Source: Medicago truncatula (taxonomy: Eukaryota > Streptophyta > Magnoliopsida > Fabales > Fabaceae). From it: a stretch of DNA of 64,000 bases. Location: NCBI RefSeq assembly GCF_003473485.1, contig NC_053042.1:37352762-37416761 (forward strand). The letters are read 5' to 3'. The notes under the pieces are model-generated. The model searched no databases. It was not told the origin of the DNA and worked only from the letters and a program-made list of their open reading frames with translations. Made by a program: the position numbers and the translations under genes. Of this stretch, positions 1 through 11,472 are shown piece after piece (position 1 is the stretch's first letter; each line of letters starts with the position of its first letter).

Positions 1-1883
1 TTGATAACTCATCTCCTTGAACAAAGATGAATTTTTATTAAAACTTCTCTACAACCAAAAAAAAAATAAAAATGGTCAAATCATATATTGTCTACTAGGC
101 TAAAGTGAAATGATTTGACTATCAGCTGCATCACAATTAGTTGATACAAAATCGATTAACAACCAAATCTGTTGTCGATTGACGATTGAGTATGACTACC
201 AAATCTAATTGGACTTGGAGGCTATTATAGCCTTATTGGAAGTATTTGACTATAACTATATCAAAATAATTGACATTAGAATCAATTGATGTCGAATCGG
301 CTAACAATCGAATCAACTCTTGGTTGATGGCTGAATGTGGCTACCAAGTCTAGATTAAAAGGTTTTTAGACTCGATTTTTTACCTCAACTTGTTTTGCGT
401 ATGTTAAATCGACTCATAAACTCTAACAACACAAGACAAGACATAACGGTACTGGAGAGTGAGGATATTTTGATATTTTTAATAGTTTTTACTATAGGCA
501 AAAAGTTATCCCATAGTTTAATGAGAGACACACATTCTTGTTTTTGTTCAATCCATTACCATTTGTTTTGTCTAGTTCCATGATCAATTTCTAAATCAAA
601 GAGAGTACAAAAGTTGTCTAATTTAATCCTCTACTTTTTAGCGAATCAAATGTAACTATCTCATATAAAATAGGGAGAAAAGCTTACTACAATAGAAACA
701 TAAGGATAGTGTTGGAATAAGGCAAGCATCAAATAAGATTAAAATAAAATCATTTTCGCAATGAATAGAAAATAAAATCATTTTCGCACGAATGACTTTT
801 TATAATTCTCACTTAGAAAATTTGAGACACTATATATATATATAAAACTTTTGAAGTATATAATATAATACAAAATTTACAACAGACAACATCAGTAAAC
901 CATATCACGTAAAAACTCACATGTTAGGGACTTTATTTTAAGAGTAAATTTAATTTATGAATGTACTTTATCACTGTATATTTGTAGACATTGTGAAGTT
1001 TATGCTTTTAGTGAATGCTATATGAAATTCATGTGTTGAATTTGAAGGATTTTATTTATGCCTTATTATATAAGACTTTGAGTGTTCCACTTTAGAAAGA
1101 AAAAAAGAACATTGTAGACTTCATCAATTTTATCTTAAAAATGATTATTTACACTTTTTCATTTTATTTTACTATAGTGCTCTTCTTATGATAAAGAATG
1201 AATTAAGAGTGACAGAAATGGAGACAATATTTCCTAAAAAAAGAAAAAATTGAGACAAAGATATAATAAACTTTGTTAACAAAATTAGTAAACATATTTT
1301 AAATAATACAACACTTTTTTTCTTTTTGGTCAGCAACTACAATACCTTCTTCTTTAATGCAGGACTGATAAAATGCAGCCAAAACAATCAGGCTGAGATT
1401 CAGTACGATTTGGTATGCTTGTCAGTTGTATATTTGGAAATCAAGGAACATTGTATTGTTCCATGAACCTTGTACATCTTATGTTTGGTTGAGTGTTTTA
1501 ATGATATCTTTTATCTTCTAAAGTCACACACATGAGTAGTTGTGATATATGATATTGTCAAAAAAATTGACATTCTCACTTATAATTATCAATCAAAGCG
1601 ATGAAGAACATTAACATCAGTCATAAAGTTTGAAAGTGAGTCTTCGGATGTTAATATTCAAGATAATAAAATAGAGTAAATAAATATAACTAATTCTTTC
1701 ACTCAATATATTAGAGAAAATTTCATATATAAATAAGATAAGATACATGATTAAATAATAACACTTTTAATTTCGCTCGTACAAACATTTCTTATATATA
1801 GCATCGGCTCATAAAAAATGCAAGTTCAATAGAAATGATAATTATACTATAAAGTTTAACTTAAGTAATATCAACGTCGACGC
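1..1883. other. Intergenic, with a degenerate tandem repeat at 117-367
   Basis: No supportable gene. Two diverged copies of a unit of about 125-130 bp lie head to tail at roughly 117-248 and 249-367. Both contain a block reading 'gacta..', then 'atcgattaacaacc' or 'tcggctaacaatcg', then 'gactaccaaatcta' or 'ggctaccaagtcta'. The remainder is AT-rich with no splice-supported coding signal. The short ATG-started frame at 395-583 has no recognisable domain. Confidence 0.5.
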
Positions 1884-3206
1884 TCAGTGGTGTCCAATTC
1901 CACCGCCTCCACCTCCTCCGCCACCCCCGCCAAACCCTCCACCAAAACCACCTCCTTCTCCTCCACCAACACCTCCTCCAAAGCCTCCACCTTTGCCGAA
2001 CCCTCCACCAATACCACCACCAGAACCTCCTCCAGCACCACCACCAAAACCTCCACCTTTGCCAAATCCCCCTCCAATGCCACCACCAGAACCACCACCG
2101 CCGCCAAAACCTCCGCCTGAACCACCCCCAATACCTCCACCAAAACCTTTTCCGATTCCACCACCAATTCCAGTACCAGAACCGCCTCCAAAACTACCAC
2201 CTCCACCAGAACCTCCTCCAATACCACCACCTAAACCACCACCTTTACCAATTCCACCACCAATGCCACCGCCTTTTCCAAATCCACCACCACCACCAAG
2301 TCCTCCACCTTTTCCAATTCCACCTCCAACACCACCACCTTTTCCAAAGCCTCCACCACCACCAAGTCCTCCACCTTTGCCAATTCCACCACCAACACCA
2401 CCACCTTTTCCAAAGCCTCCACCTTTGCCAATTCCACCACCAACACCACCACCTTTTCCAAAGCCTCCACCACCACCAAGACCTCCACCCTTTCCGATTC
2501 CACCTCCAATGCCACCACCTTTTCCAAAGCCTCCACCACCTCCATGACCTCCACCTTTGCCAATTCCACCTCCAACACCGCCACCTTTTCCAAAACCTCC
2601 ACCACCACCCTTACCTATACCACCTCCAAGGCCACCGCCCTTTCCAAAGCCACCACCTGAACCTCCTCCAACACCACCACCTTTGCCAATTCCACCACCA
2701 CCTCCAAATCCCCCACCTTTGCCAATGCCCCCACCATGACCACCTCCAAGTCCTCCACCCTTTCCGAAGCCGCCACCGGCACCACCTCCTACTCCTCCAC
2801 CTTTTCCAAAACCACCACCTCCACCAGCTCCCCCACCTTTTCCTATTCCACCACCAAGTCCGCCTCCTTTACCAATTCCACCTCCAATCCCATGTCCTCC
2901 ACCAGCACCTCCACCGCCACCAAACCCTCCTCCACCTCCAATTCCATGTCCGCCGCCTGCACCACCACCAAACCCTCCTCCACCACCAGCACCACCCCCA
3001 AATCCTCCTCCTCCACCAAAACCGCCGCCGCCGCCACCACCAGCTCCTCCTCCACCACCAAATCCACCTCCAAACCCACCTCCCTTGCCAAACCCGACAA
3101 GGTTTTTCTCATCATCATTGTTTACATTCCTTGCAACCACATTGACCACGAAAGCATGTAGACAAAGCAATAACAATAAAGCCACTTTCTTGTTCCCTAG
3201 CAACAT
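1884..3206 (-). CDS. Secreted glycine-rich protein (cell-wall GRP)
   Basis: This is an intronless frame of 440 residues on the minus strand. Residues 1-26 form a signal peptide: a short basic start, then a Leu-rich core (VALLLLLCLHAFVV) and a likely cut after VVAR. A short polar spacer follows (NVNNDDEKN), then about 400 residues almost entirely of GGG blocks separated by F, I, V, A, L or H, with a recurring GKGGG element. The protein ends in a run of glycines and GIGHH. This is the architecture of class I plant glycine-rich structural proteins, which are exported and laid down in the wall; that role is known for the family and inferred here. A TATAAAAG box lies about 80 bp upstream. The complementary strand is open in all frames as Pro-, Ser/Thr- or Val/Glu-rich shadows, a by-product of the GGN repeat. 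Confidence 0.88.
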   Translation of the reverse strand: MLLGNKKVALLLLLCLHAFVVNVVARNVNNDDEKNLVGFGKGGGFGGGFGGGGGAGGGGGGGFGGGGGFGGGAGGGGGFGGGAGGGHGIGGGGGFGGGGGAGGGHGIGGGIGKGGGLGGGIGKGGGAGGGGGFGKGGGVGGGAGGGFGKGGGLGGGHGGGIGKGGGFGGGGGIGKGGGVGGGSGGGFGKGGGLGGGIGKGGGGGFGKGGGVGGGIGKGGGHGGGGGFGKGGGIGGGIGKGGGLGGGGGFGKGGGVGGGIGKGGGFGKGGGVGGGIGKGGGLGGGGGFGKGGGVGGGIGKGGGLGGGGGFGKGGGIGGGIGKGGGLGGGIGGGSGGGGSFGGGSGTGIGGGIGKGFGGGIGGGSGGGFGGGGGSGGGIGGGFGKGGGFGGGAGGGSGGGIGGGFGKGGGFGGGVGGGEGGGFGGGFGGGGGGGGGGGIGHH

Positions 3207-3284
3207 CTTTACTATATCAAATCACTCACACTTTCTATTTGATATCTATCCTGGTTGGTGTAGTATGCATAAGCTAACATGAGG

Positions 3285-3292
3285 CTTTTATA
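3285..3292 (-). promoter_or_regulatory. TATA box of the glycine-rich protein gene
   Basis: TATAAAAG read on the minus strand, about 80 bp upstream of the start codon at 3206. The position suits a transcript with a short 5' leader. Confidence 0.55.
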
Positions 3293-5445
3293 ACCCGGAA
3301 GAGGATATATGTTATACTATGTTGGCCCCTCTATCACTTTAATTGGTTTCAACTACTAACAATAGCAGGTCGTAGCATTTAATGCATGCACACTGTTTTT
3401 GCTCAATTATTCACCGTGTTCGTTGCACCTGTTTTTCACACAAAAGGAGAAAAGTTAAACTTCTAATTTCTAAACCTTTGTTTGTACAACTTGATCAAGC
3501 TGACACACACTGACACAAAAGTGACAATTTTGTTCTTGGTACCTCTCATCATGTCGAAACTTCTTTTCATTTACCAAACTTGTATCACAAATGTCAAATA
3601 GGACATAACTGTTAGAGCAACGTAACTTCAATGACGGTGCAGTTTGTTTTCCATTGATATCATGTGTACTTAATAAGATATACACGACGGTGCTTGAATG
3701 AAAAAGCATCCCGTACATGTTTCTTTAATAAGATATACATAATTATAGTATAAGTTATGTGCATATAATTTGATCATTCAAAATATTATTATACGTGTTT
3801 TATGATTTAATCTAATATATATAGCTCAATGTTAAGTTTTGTAAATCGCACTATCGATTACTATTAAGTAATCAAAGCTAATTATCAAAATTTGGTTAGG
3901 TACTTATATTTCTCGCAAATTATATTTCTTTTAGAGTTTAATGCAGATGCCCTGTGTGTATAAAATAACTATACTAACATTTAAAAATTCAGGATATTGC
4001 CACTCATATCTAACTTTTTATTTTTGTGTGACATTCTGACTTTTAGAAGAATGAAACCCTAGCTATTGCTTTTATGATTGGTTATGTAATTTTTATGTTG
4101 TCTTCTTTGTAAAGACTTGATGTACATGGGTTAGGGTAATCCTTGTACTCTTTGCTATTAATTTTTGCTTATCTATAAAAAAGTGTAATATAAAAAGATG
4201 ACTGTCAATCCGTCTTTCTAAAATGCATTATTTTATCGAAGAATAATGCCACTTCTCACGAAAAACTTCTTGGCGAAAACGTCACAACTGCAATATAAGT
4301 TTTAACGCTTGTAACCGTAGTATATCCCTTCCTTTTATCCAACCCATCCATGATTTCCGCCAAAGAAGTGGCAGTAAATTCTCGAGACTTTTGTGATATT
4401 TTGTTTCGCTAGAAATAACAGTGTTGTTTTTTGAAAAACCACTTCCGGTAGTGTATTCAACATATTTGAGTATATATAGAAGTAGATTGAGAAATCTTCA
4501 TACTCCATCTGATTATTATTATAAGCAAAAAGACCATTTTTTAAAATCATCAAATAATGATTATATTTAGTCTATATTATATAGATCTGATACATCAATT
4601 TTCAATGAACCTAAGAAATAAGTTTTTTTTTTCCTATCATAGTGACTATTGTTGTAAAATGAAGGCATTATCATTCGACGTGTAAATCTTTCCAACAGTT
4701 TACTATCACGCTTGTGGGCTTCTTGTTTTGACAATTGAAAAGTGTTATCAGACAAGATTTTATGGGTACGACGGAATCATTGAATGTTGCATTATATATT
4801 TTAGTTTATTTTTGGACAAGATTTTAATATAGATCTAGCATTAGATGTTACTATAAATTAAAACCGATTTAGACAATGGTATAGAAGAGAGTATTATAGG
4901 ATAATAGACCCAACTCAGTAATGCCTAAAAATTATTAAACGTTATAGAGAGATTCATCAAAGTTTAGAAAGAAAGCTGTCACTTTAATTTGGTGAGCCAT
5001 TTGCATGTGCTTGGTAGATGAAAATTTATTGTCCTATGAATTTTGTTTTCTTTTCTTTCTTCAAATTCAAATCTGAGGCTGGCATCCAGATCCTATAGCA
5101 CGTTAAATAACAGGAGAGGATAATGGAAGAGAGGTCCAAATTGTTAACCTAGCTTTCAATTTGATTTATTTTATATACACACCCAAGGATATTATGTTAA
5201 TACTAGCAGAAAGACAATAGTTTGATTTTTTTATTGTTCTTAATTGTATATCTATATTATTGTATTTAGTTATAAATTTTCTATCATATATCACACTTAA
5301 ATAATTTTGAAAAATTAGAAAGATAAAATGGTCTCCTAAGAAAAAGAATAAAAAGGTAAACACATTAAGTTTAAATAAATGACATAATTGAAAAAAGTAC
5401 TACACCAAAAATATATGATGCATCACCTTTAAATATATGCATAGA

Positions 5446-5541
5446 CTTTTTTTTTTTTTTTTTTCCGATGGTAGATGAATTTTGAACCCTGAATTTTGCA
5501 TATATTATGTATTGTCCTACCAACTGAGTTAAGCTCAAAAG
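5446..5541 (-). mobile_element. tRNA-derived SINE, minus strand
   Basis: Read on the minus strand there is a Pol III A-box-like block (TTAACTCAGTTGGTAGGAC, about 5515-5533), a B-box-like block (GGGTTCAAAATTC, about 5480-5492) and then a terminal A-run (the T-run at 5446-5464 on the plus strand). The flanks share an imperfect duplication (gcatagac and gtatagac). A/B boxes with a poly-A end are typical of tRNA-derived SINEs; the family was not identified. Confidence 0.6.
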
Positions 5542-5573
5542 GACGTATAGACTAACTCATCATACTTTTTTCT

Positions 5574-5577
<4 letters not shown>

Positions 5578-5651
<74 letters not shown>
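5578..5651. repeat. (TA)n microsatellite
   Basis: Uninterrupted alternating TA for about 74 bp. The length is probably polymorphic and prone to assembly error. Confidence 0.95.
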
Positions 5652-5653
<2 letters not shown>

Positions 5654-6589
5654 TACAAAATTTTATTTCTATGCACACTAGGGTCAATCCATTTTTCATT
5701 GGAGACCATGTGTGTACATCCTTATAAAAAATTATTCACCTACACTATAATTAACTCAACTTACTAGTGATTTGTGCACTTATTTATTAGATTTTTGTTT
5801 AGGAAGATTAATTTTGATCTTGTGTGTAATATATATCTTCAAACCGTATAAAACAATATCAAGTAGCTATATGCATAATGTCTTTTTTCTATCAAAACCT
5901 ATTTGCTATATGCATAATTGTGCACGCATTTAACTCTTTTTTCTTCCTATCACTCTCAAATAAAAAATTTGGCTTTTCTCTTTTGCCTTTCAATTCAACC
6001 CTTACTAGTATGTGTTTATCTTTCCCATAGGCATGGATATTTTTGTTGAAGGACCCATAGGCATGGATATGAAAAGCAAAAATTAAATGTACAACTTGTT
6101 TTCGAAAGCAAATGTAAAACTCATCAATCAACATTAAATGTGCTATTATTAACAAAAAAATAAACATTAAATGGGTAACCTGTAAATGAGTTAATTTTAC
6201 AGCTTAAATTTCGTTTTCAAATCCCCCAATATATTGATCAAGTTGTTTTGACTTCCAAGCATTGAATCAAACACGAGTTGGCCATTTAGGGCAAACGTTA
6301 ATTTGTGTGGATACCACATACTACTATATGAAAGCAACCAAACCTTCTCTAGTCCTAATGATATATTGGCCAAACGTTTGTGTGGATACTACATAATAAT
6401 AGTATGATATTTGCTGCTACACAAGATCCAGTTTTTAATAGTATGATGATTCAAATTGAATATTTGATGGAACTTCATAACCGTGAGCTAGTGATCTTTG
6501 TTTCAAACTCACGAGTTTGTAACTTTGTATGTGAAGGAGTTCTAAATTTGTTAAGAAATTCTTAAGTGTTCTATGCATTTTTTTATTTG

Positions 6590-7250
6590 ATAGAGTAAGG
6601 GCACAGTTAAAGATAGCACAGTCTTGTTATCATTTTTCAAGTCTTCAGTTCCTTATATAAGCAAAGATTAGAGAGACGTTGGAGAAGAGTGTCAGCGCAT
6701 TAAGAATCGTTGAGAAATTTCAAATCAAGGAAGTTGGGTCATTGCCTGATATGGATAATGTCATTGATTAGACATTCATAATTTTTTTTTGCTGAAACTG
6801 GAATTATCCGCTCATTATCTTTGTCCTTGAAGTTCTTTGTTTGCTTATACACGTGGTCAGAAGAAGATAAATTGTATTATCAGAGTCTTGATAGAGACAA
6901 CTACAGAAAATGATAAATTTGACGTGGCTTCTAGGTCCCGCAGGATCTTCTGTACTTCAAAGTGGAGGTCTTCAAAGTCTGATGCAGATCTTTAGCTTAT
7001 GAGTTGCTTCCTTTCTTCTGATCCAAGACGTTGACTTATGGTTTACCTTTCATCAGATCTTCTACCAAAGTCTTTTAACTTCTCTTTGTGCTTCTGATGC
7101 TCTTATACATGTTCATATCTTTTTAAAATTTAATCTATGGTCCTGCACACTTGATCATATATTAGCATATCTAATTGTTCTTTAATACCTTGTTATCATC
7201 AAAATTCTAGAGGAATTGTACAAACCAATTTTGTTCCAATAAAACATATA
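6590..7250 (+). mobile_element. Probable LTR-retrotransposon fragment (non-coding)
   Basis: This stretch has mixed TC-rich phrases such as 'cttctgatcc', 'cttctaccaaagtctttt' and 'ccttgttatcatcaaaat', in the style of legume copia LTR and leader sequence. It is more GC-balanced than its flanks and lacks a gene. I could not find paired LTR ends or a target duplication, so this is a weak call by resemblance only. Confidence 0.3.
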
Positions 7251-7722
7251 AAAAAATCACCTAAAATATTGTAAAATTGACTCATAAAAAACCCTGAAAT
7301 ATTGTTATGACAGGGTGTCACTATTCAGAGACAAATAAACGAGGTTGCCCATTACTTAAACTTAACGAAGGGGAGCACATTGTCAGCTAGTTTCCATATA
7401 TTGGTAGATATATAAAAAAAAGTTACCATAAATTGTCAACTAGTTTCCACAACTGGAATCATTTTTATTAAACTTTTTTTTTACCATGGTCCAAAAAGAA
7501 ATTTTTCCATGAAAGGTTAAAAATTAAAAAGTTAAGAGTAATTAAAGGTTAAAAAAAATTCCCTTTACTATCACGAAATGTTAAAAAATTCCTTACTATC
7601 ATGTGACCTCCTTATTAGTTGTGCTAAAAGGACAAACAATACAAAAATAAATATTTAATATTGATTATAATTTTGAAAATGGCTTCTACAACTTTATGAG
7701 TGCTAAGAATTATTTAATAATG

Positions 7723-7730
7723 TATAAAAA
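7723..7730 (+). promoter_or_regulatory. TATA box candidate for the NCR-like gene
   Basis: TATAAAAA lies 52 bp upstream of the NCR start codon, leaving a leader of about 20-25 bases. A second TATAAATA at 7749-7756 is too close to the ATG to be the more likely choice. Confidence 0.45.
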
Positions 7731-7781
7731 GAATGAACTTTATACACTATAAATATATCAAAGAATATTCTATGTTTTACG

Positions 7782-8073
7782 ATGAAAAATATGTCTGCAA
7801 TAATCAAATTTATTTATGCTATGAGTTTAATTCTTTTCATTGCAAATGAACATTATCGTAAGATATTCTTTCATCCTTTTTCCAGAATTTTCTTCTTCAC
7901 TTCTTAGTTCCTACACAACGATTTCTATGTTTTAGTAATGTTATTTTATTATCTTTGAAATTTAAACAGGTGAACTTATATGTAAAACTGATGACAATTG
8001 TCCAAGACGTGGAACCAACAAATATTTTATTCATAAGTGTATTGATTACAGGTGTCAATGGATTCCTCGTTGA
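7782..8073 (+). CDS. Nodule-specific cysteine-rich (NCR)-like secreted peptide
   Basis: Two exons, 7782-7857 and 7970-8073, joined by a GT/AG intron of 112 bp, give 59 residues. Exon 1 encodes a signal peptide with the core IIKFIYAMSLILFIA. Exon 2 encodes the mature peptide with four cysteines at residues 30, 36, 49 and 54, spacing C-x5-C-x12-C-x4-C. The intron after the signal peptide, the peptide size and the C-x5-C...C-x4-C pattern are hallmarks of the four-cysteine NCR family of Medicago and relatives. These peptides are sent through the nodule secretory route to the symbiosome, where they drive terminal differentiation of rhizobia. The mature part is rich in Lys and Arg (KCIDYRC, CPRRG), so it looks cationic. 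No neighbouring NCR copy was seen. Nodule expression is inferred from the family; other defensin-like peptides cannot be excluded. Confidence 0.85.
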
Positions 8074-10432
8074 TTCTTTGAGTATCACATCTGGGAGAGT
8101 ACAATAACATACTGGAGAATTATTATAATTTCAAAGTCTACAATTTTAATTTTATGTCACATACTCCCTAAAAATTTATGTCACATATAGAAATATTATA
8201 TGTGTGTTCCACGAGTTTCACATGAATATGTCTTTAGATTTTTGTTTTTAACCAAATAAATATTTTAATAATATATTTTTATGTAATTTTATCGATTATT
8301 TTGATTGTATTTTGAATATTATGAAGATATAAATACATTTAATATTGATTTATACAAGTCAAAAGAAATATATTAACAAGAATTAAAATATATATTTCAT
8401 GGATAAATAGAAGATAGTGACAATAAATATACAATACATGATAAAAATTGTATATTTATTTCAATATATTTTGTATGATGCTTGTTAGGGTTAGACCTAG
8501 GAAGATGATTTGTCGGGTGAGATCCGATGTAAAAAGATATTGAAATGATGTATTTGCATGTGCTCCAACAACCAAATCAGTAAGAGGTTCAAGAGAGAAT
8601 GCGGCTATATTATGGAAAAAAAAGTGTCATAATATTCTACAGTTAGGGTTAGATCTAGGAAGATGATTTGTGTGTCGGAAATTTGGTAGAGATAAAAAAC
8701 TATCACATTTTTATGGGACCATCAATAACTTTTAGAAATTTTGTAGGCAAAAAAATCTTATTTAACCTTATTATACATAATATTCTACTAAAATCCTTTT
8801 TCATAGGCTTAAGTACCTCATTCCTCATCTAGTTTTTAACAATCAAAGTAAGAAACACAAAACTAGTTGAGTGTTAAAAACTAGTTGAGGAAGAAACACA
8901 AAACACGTGTGAATTGTGTTTTCAATGAGTAAATTAATCACAACCATTAAACTTAATCCAAGGGTTTTTATTCAATCCTCTCATCTCTTATAATAAAAGC
9001 TCCTCTCAGTATGTATTTATGTATGTCATACTATGATTATCCTTGAAGTTTTAGTTTCATCGCATATATCACATATAATTCTATTTTATTTTATTTTTAC
9101 ATTTGACATCACTCTACTACCCTAGATATCTTTATTTTAATATTTGTCTACTAAAAAAAACTAACAACTACTGAACACGTTGAGATCCTATGTTATTTAT
9201 GAGTTAAGATCCTCTTTATTTAGTACCATCTCCATTTCTTCTATTTGGAGGGATAGAGACACAATGAAATTTGAAAAAATTAATAGTGGTAAGACTTGGG
9301 TTAAAATCCTCTCCATTTATAATTTTTTTTCATTTGTTCCATTTAGAGATATAAAAACACACAAAAAATAAAAAAATAATTAATGATGATAGGACTCAAT
9401 TAAAGATATGATCCACCACTTATTTTTTGTGTCTATCTCTCTCTAAATTGTAACTTCCATTTATTTTTATAAATGGGGAGGATCTTTAGCCGTAAGACTC
9501 ACTTAATGGTAGGGCCCACAATCTACTTTTTCGTATCTATCGTTTACCAAATGACATTTTCCATTTATTTTAAGCAAATGGAGAAGATCCTATCTCTTTA
9601 TTTAGAAGTCAAAAGTAAGTTTGGTGCACAAAAACAAGAATCACAATAACCGTAACAAGAACAAAAAAAGCTAGAGACTCCATTGGGTGTTTGTTGTTGG
9701 TTTAAGATTTACATTCTTGGGAAAGTGTGTTTGTTCAAATGAATGAGTGTTTAAGTGTGTGAGTGACCAATTGTCCAATTCTAAATTTCTAGTAGATGCT
9801 GCTGGCAAACTAGTCCACCAGAATTAGCAGGGAGAATCAAATCAGAGATTCTGAGAGGAGCACGTTCCAAGGTTCCAGCAAACACAACTAGACCAACACA
9901 AACTACCACATATTCTTCCAACAACTTCCTAACTACCATTCCTACAAACGGGTTTGTAATCGTCGTTCTTGGTAACAGTTTGTAACTATAGTTCGACAAC
10001 AAACAATAATTAAATGCCGTTTGGAGTGTTTTTGGAGGTTCAAGTTGCTTGTGAGCAATTCCTAGGTCCCGAAAAAGCAATTTTCCCCTGGCAATAAAGT
10101 TGACACAAACCCACTTGTTGAAATTGGATGATCAATAAATATTTGAAACCAAAAAAATACATTGCAGCTTCAACTTGTCGCCAACTTAATTACCTAAATC
10201 TCATGTGTCTCTTTTGAGTTCTACACAATTATTAAAAAAAGTGGTTACAAGTGTTGACTTTAATGATAAATGTTTCATTTATAAAAACACGTTTTTTTAC
10301 AAAAGGCCAAAAACACCATAGATAAAAAAAAAAAAAAAAACACCCATTCGAAGCGCAATGTGCCTAAAAGGAGCAAAAATAGTATACATTACAAACAAGT
10401 TAAAGATAGAACCCCAAAAGATAATTATTAAT
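8074..10432. other. Intergenic
   Basis: AT-rich sequence without a supportable gene. A phrase of about 35 bp ('gttagggttagacctaggaagatgatttg', read at about 8486-8515) recurs with changes at about 8642-8672, so there is a small local duplication. A single uninterrupted frame at 9781-10080 on the minus strand is described separately. Confidence 0.45.
9781..10080 (-). other. Unassigned frame of about 99 codons, not recognised
   Basis: An uninterrupted minus-strand reading frame with fairly complex composition (segments such as LEEYVVVCVGLVVFAGTLERAP and LPANSGGLVCQQ, quoted in part). It lacks a signal peptide or known domain, and no clear promoter or splice partners were seen. It may be a fragment of a transposon or of a degenerate gene. 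I do not assign a function. Confidence 0.2.
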
Positions 10433-10830
10433 GGCTTATTGATGTGTTTAGCCCTTGCAATTAGGCGGCATTTAAAAATTCGTCTCTGTAATTGCTAATC
10501 CTGGCATTTTAACCCTGCAATTGTTAATCGTTTAAAATTTGGTCCTTGGACCAAATTAATCACTGCCACGTCACTAATTTGATGACGTGGCAATCACTGT
10601 CACACATGAAATTCCAATTTTGCCCTTAAGAAGAGGACAAAATATTGAAGAAAGAATTGGAAATCCAGGGATAAATTTGGAATTTCATGTGGCGTGGCAG
10701 TGATTAAGTGGGGAGAGGGACGAAATTTTAAATGATTAACAATTGCAGGGTTAAAATGCCAGGATTAGCAATTACAGGGACGAATTTTTAAATGCCGCCT
10801 AATTGCAAGGGCTAAACACATCAATAAGTC
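10433..10830. mobile_element. Mutator-like MITE with ~115-bp inverted repeats and 9-bp TSD
   Basis: 398-bp element. The left end GGCTTATTGATGTGTTTAGC and the inverted right end (GACTTATTGATGTGTTTAGC read from the right) stay nearly identical for over 110 bp. It is flanked by a perfect 9-bp duplication ATTATTAAT (10424-10432 and 10831-10839). Long terminal inverted repeats with 9-bp duplications point to a non-autonomous Mutator-type element. It has no coding capacity. The near-perfect arms suggest a fairly recent insertion. Confidence 0.85.
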
Positions 10831-10839
10831 ATTATTAAT

Positions 10840-11425
10840 TGTAGTTAGTGTAGTAGTTAGATGATTAAAATGCAATAAATAAAATATATTAATGAAAAAA
10901 ATAGTAAATATTATATTGATATTATAAAAAGAACAAGTAATTCAAAACAAAAAAATGGTAAATATGACACCTAATTTGAGACGAACACCTAAAAAATATT
11001 AATTAGTGAATGAGTAGTGATAGTTGTACCATAATTTATCACTAATATTCTTTTTCTCTCAGAATACAATAAAAAAAAGAATAAGAGAGAATAAGAACTT
11101 ATATTAGAGAAAATTGTCCAAAATTATAATGGTAGATTCACGATTTCTCTTGGTCAAGAAAAGCATGCCTAAACGAAACATGGAAGGACGTACGTGTACC
11201 CTTTATAGGGTCTCTATTTTGGATTGCAGCAAGGTGTCTAGTAAAGAACCATGAATTCATTTATTTAAAGACACCATTAATATTACTCAACATTTTCATA
11301 CTTCATTGTAATATTATAAATATATATCTTTCTCTCCAACCATGACAAATATCATAGGAAATTCAATCTATGAAAGCCTTTTCCTTTAATAGTTACTCGC
11401 TGTTGAGTTAAGTTTGGATAGAAAG
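10840..11425. other. Intergenic, upstream of the aconitase copy
   Basis: AT-rich, with no gene seen. It presumably holds the aconitase promoter, but I could not assign a TATA box with confidence. Confidence 0.4.
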
Positions 11426-11444
11426 ATGGCTACCTTGAGTATGA

Positions 11445-11472
11445 TCACTATACTATACTATACTATACTACA
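11445..11472. repeat. Short (ATACT)n tandem repeat in aconitase intron 1
   Basis: About five copies of the pentamer 'tatac' lie immediately after the first splice donor. Confidence 0.8.

Larger units (their letters stand above)
3293..7700. other. Gene-poor, AT-rich intergenic region
   Basis: No gene could be supported. It contains a possible LINE-type 3' tail at about 4060-4190 (a 'ttgtactctttgctatt' block followed by 'ctataaaaaa'), a long AT microsatellite, a minus-strand SINE and a probable LTR-retrotransposon scrap, the last three listed separately. Short frames at 4335-4553, 5166-5363 and 5892-6167 have no domain and no splice support. Confidence 0.5.

Noticed and set aside
1887-2739. 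Plus-strand proline-rich frames (PPP repeats) that resemble an extensin
   Set aside because: They are the complement of the GGN repeat of the minus-strand glycine-rich gene. They have no signal peptide and are broken into pieces, whereas the minus strand has one long frame with a proper signal peptide and TATA box.
5510-5535. Possible tRNA gene
   Set aside because: A- and B-box-like blocks are present, but no cloverleaf could be drawn and an A-tail follows; a SINE explains it better.
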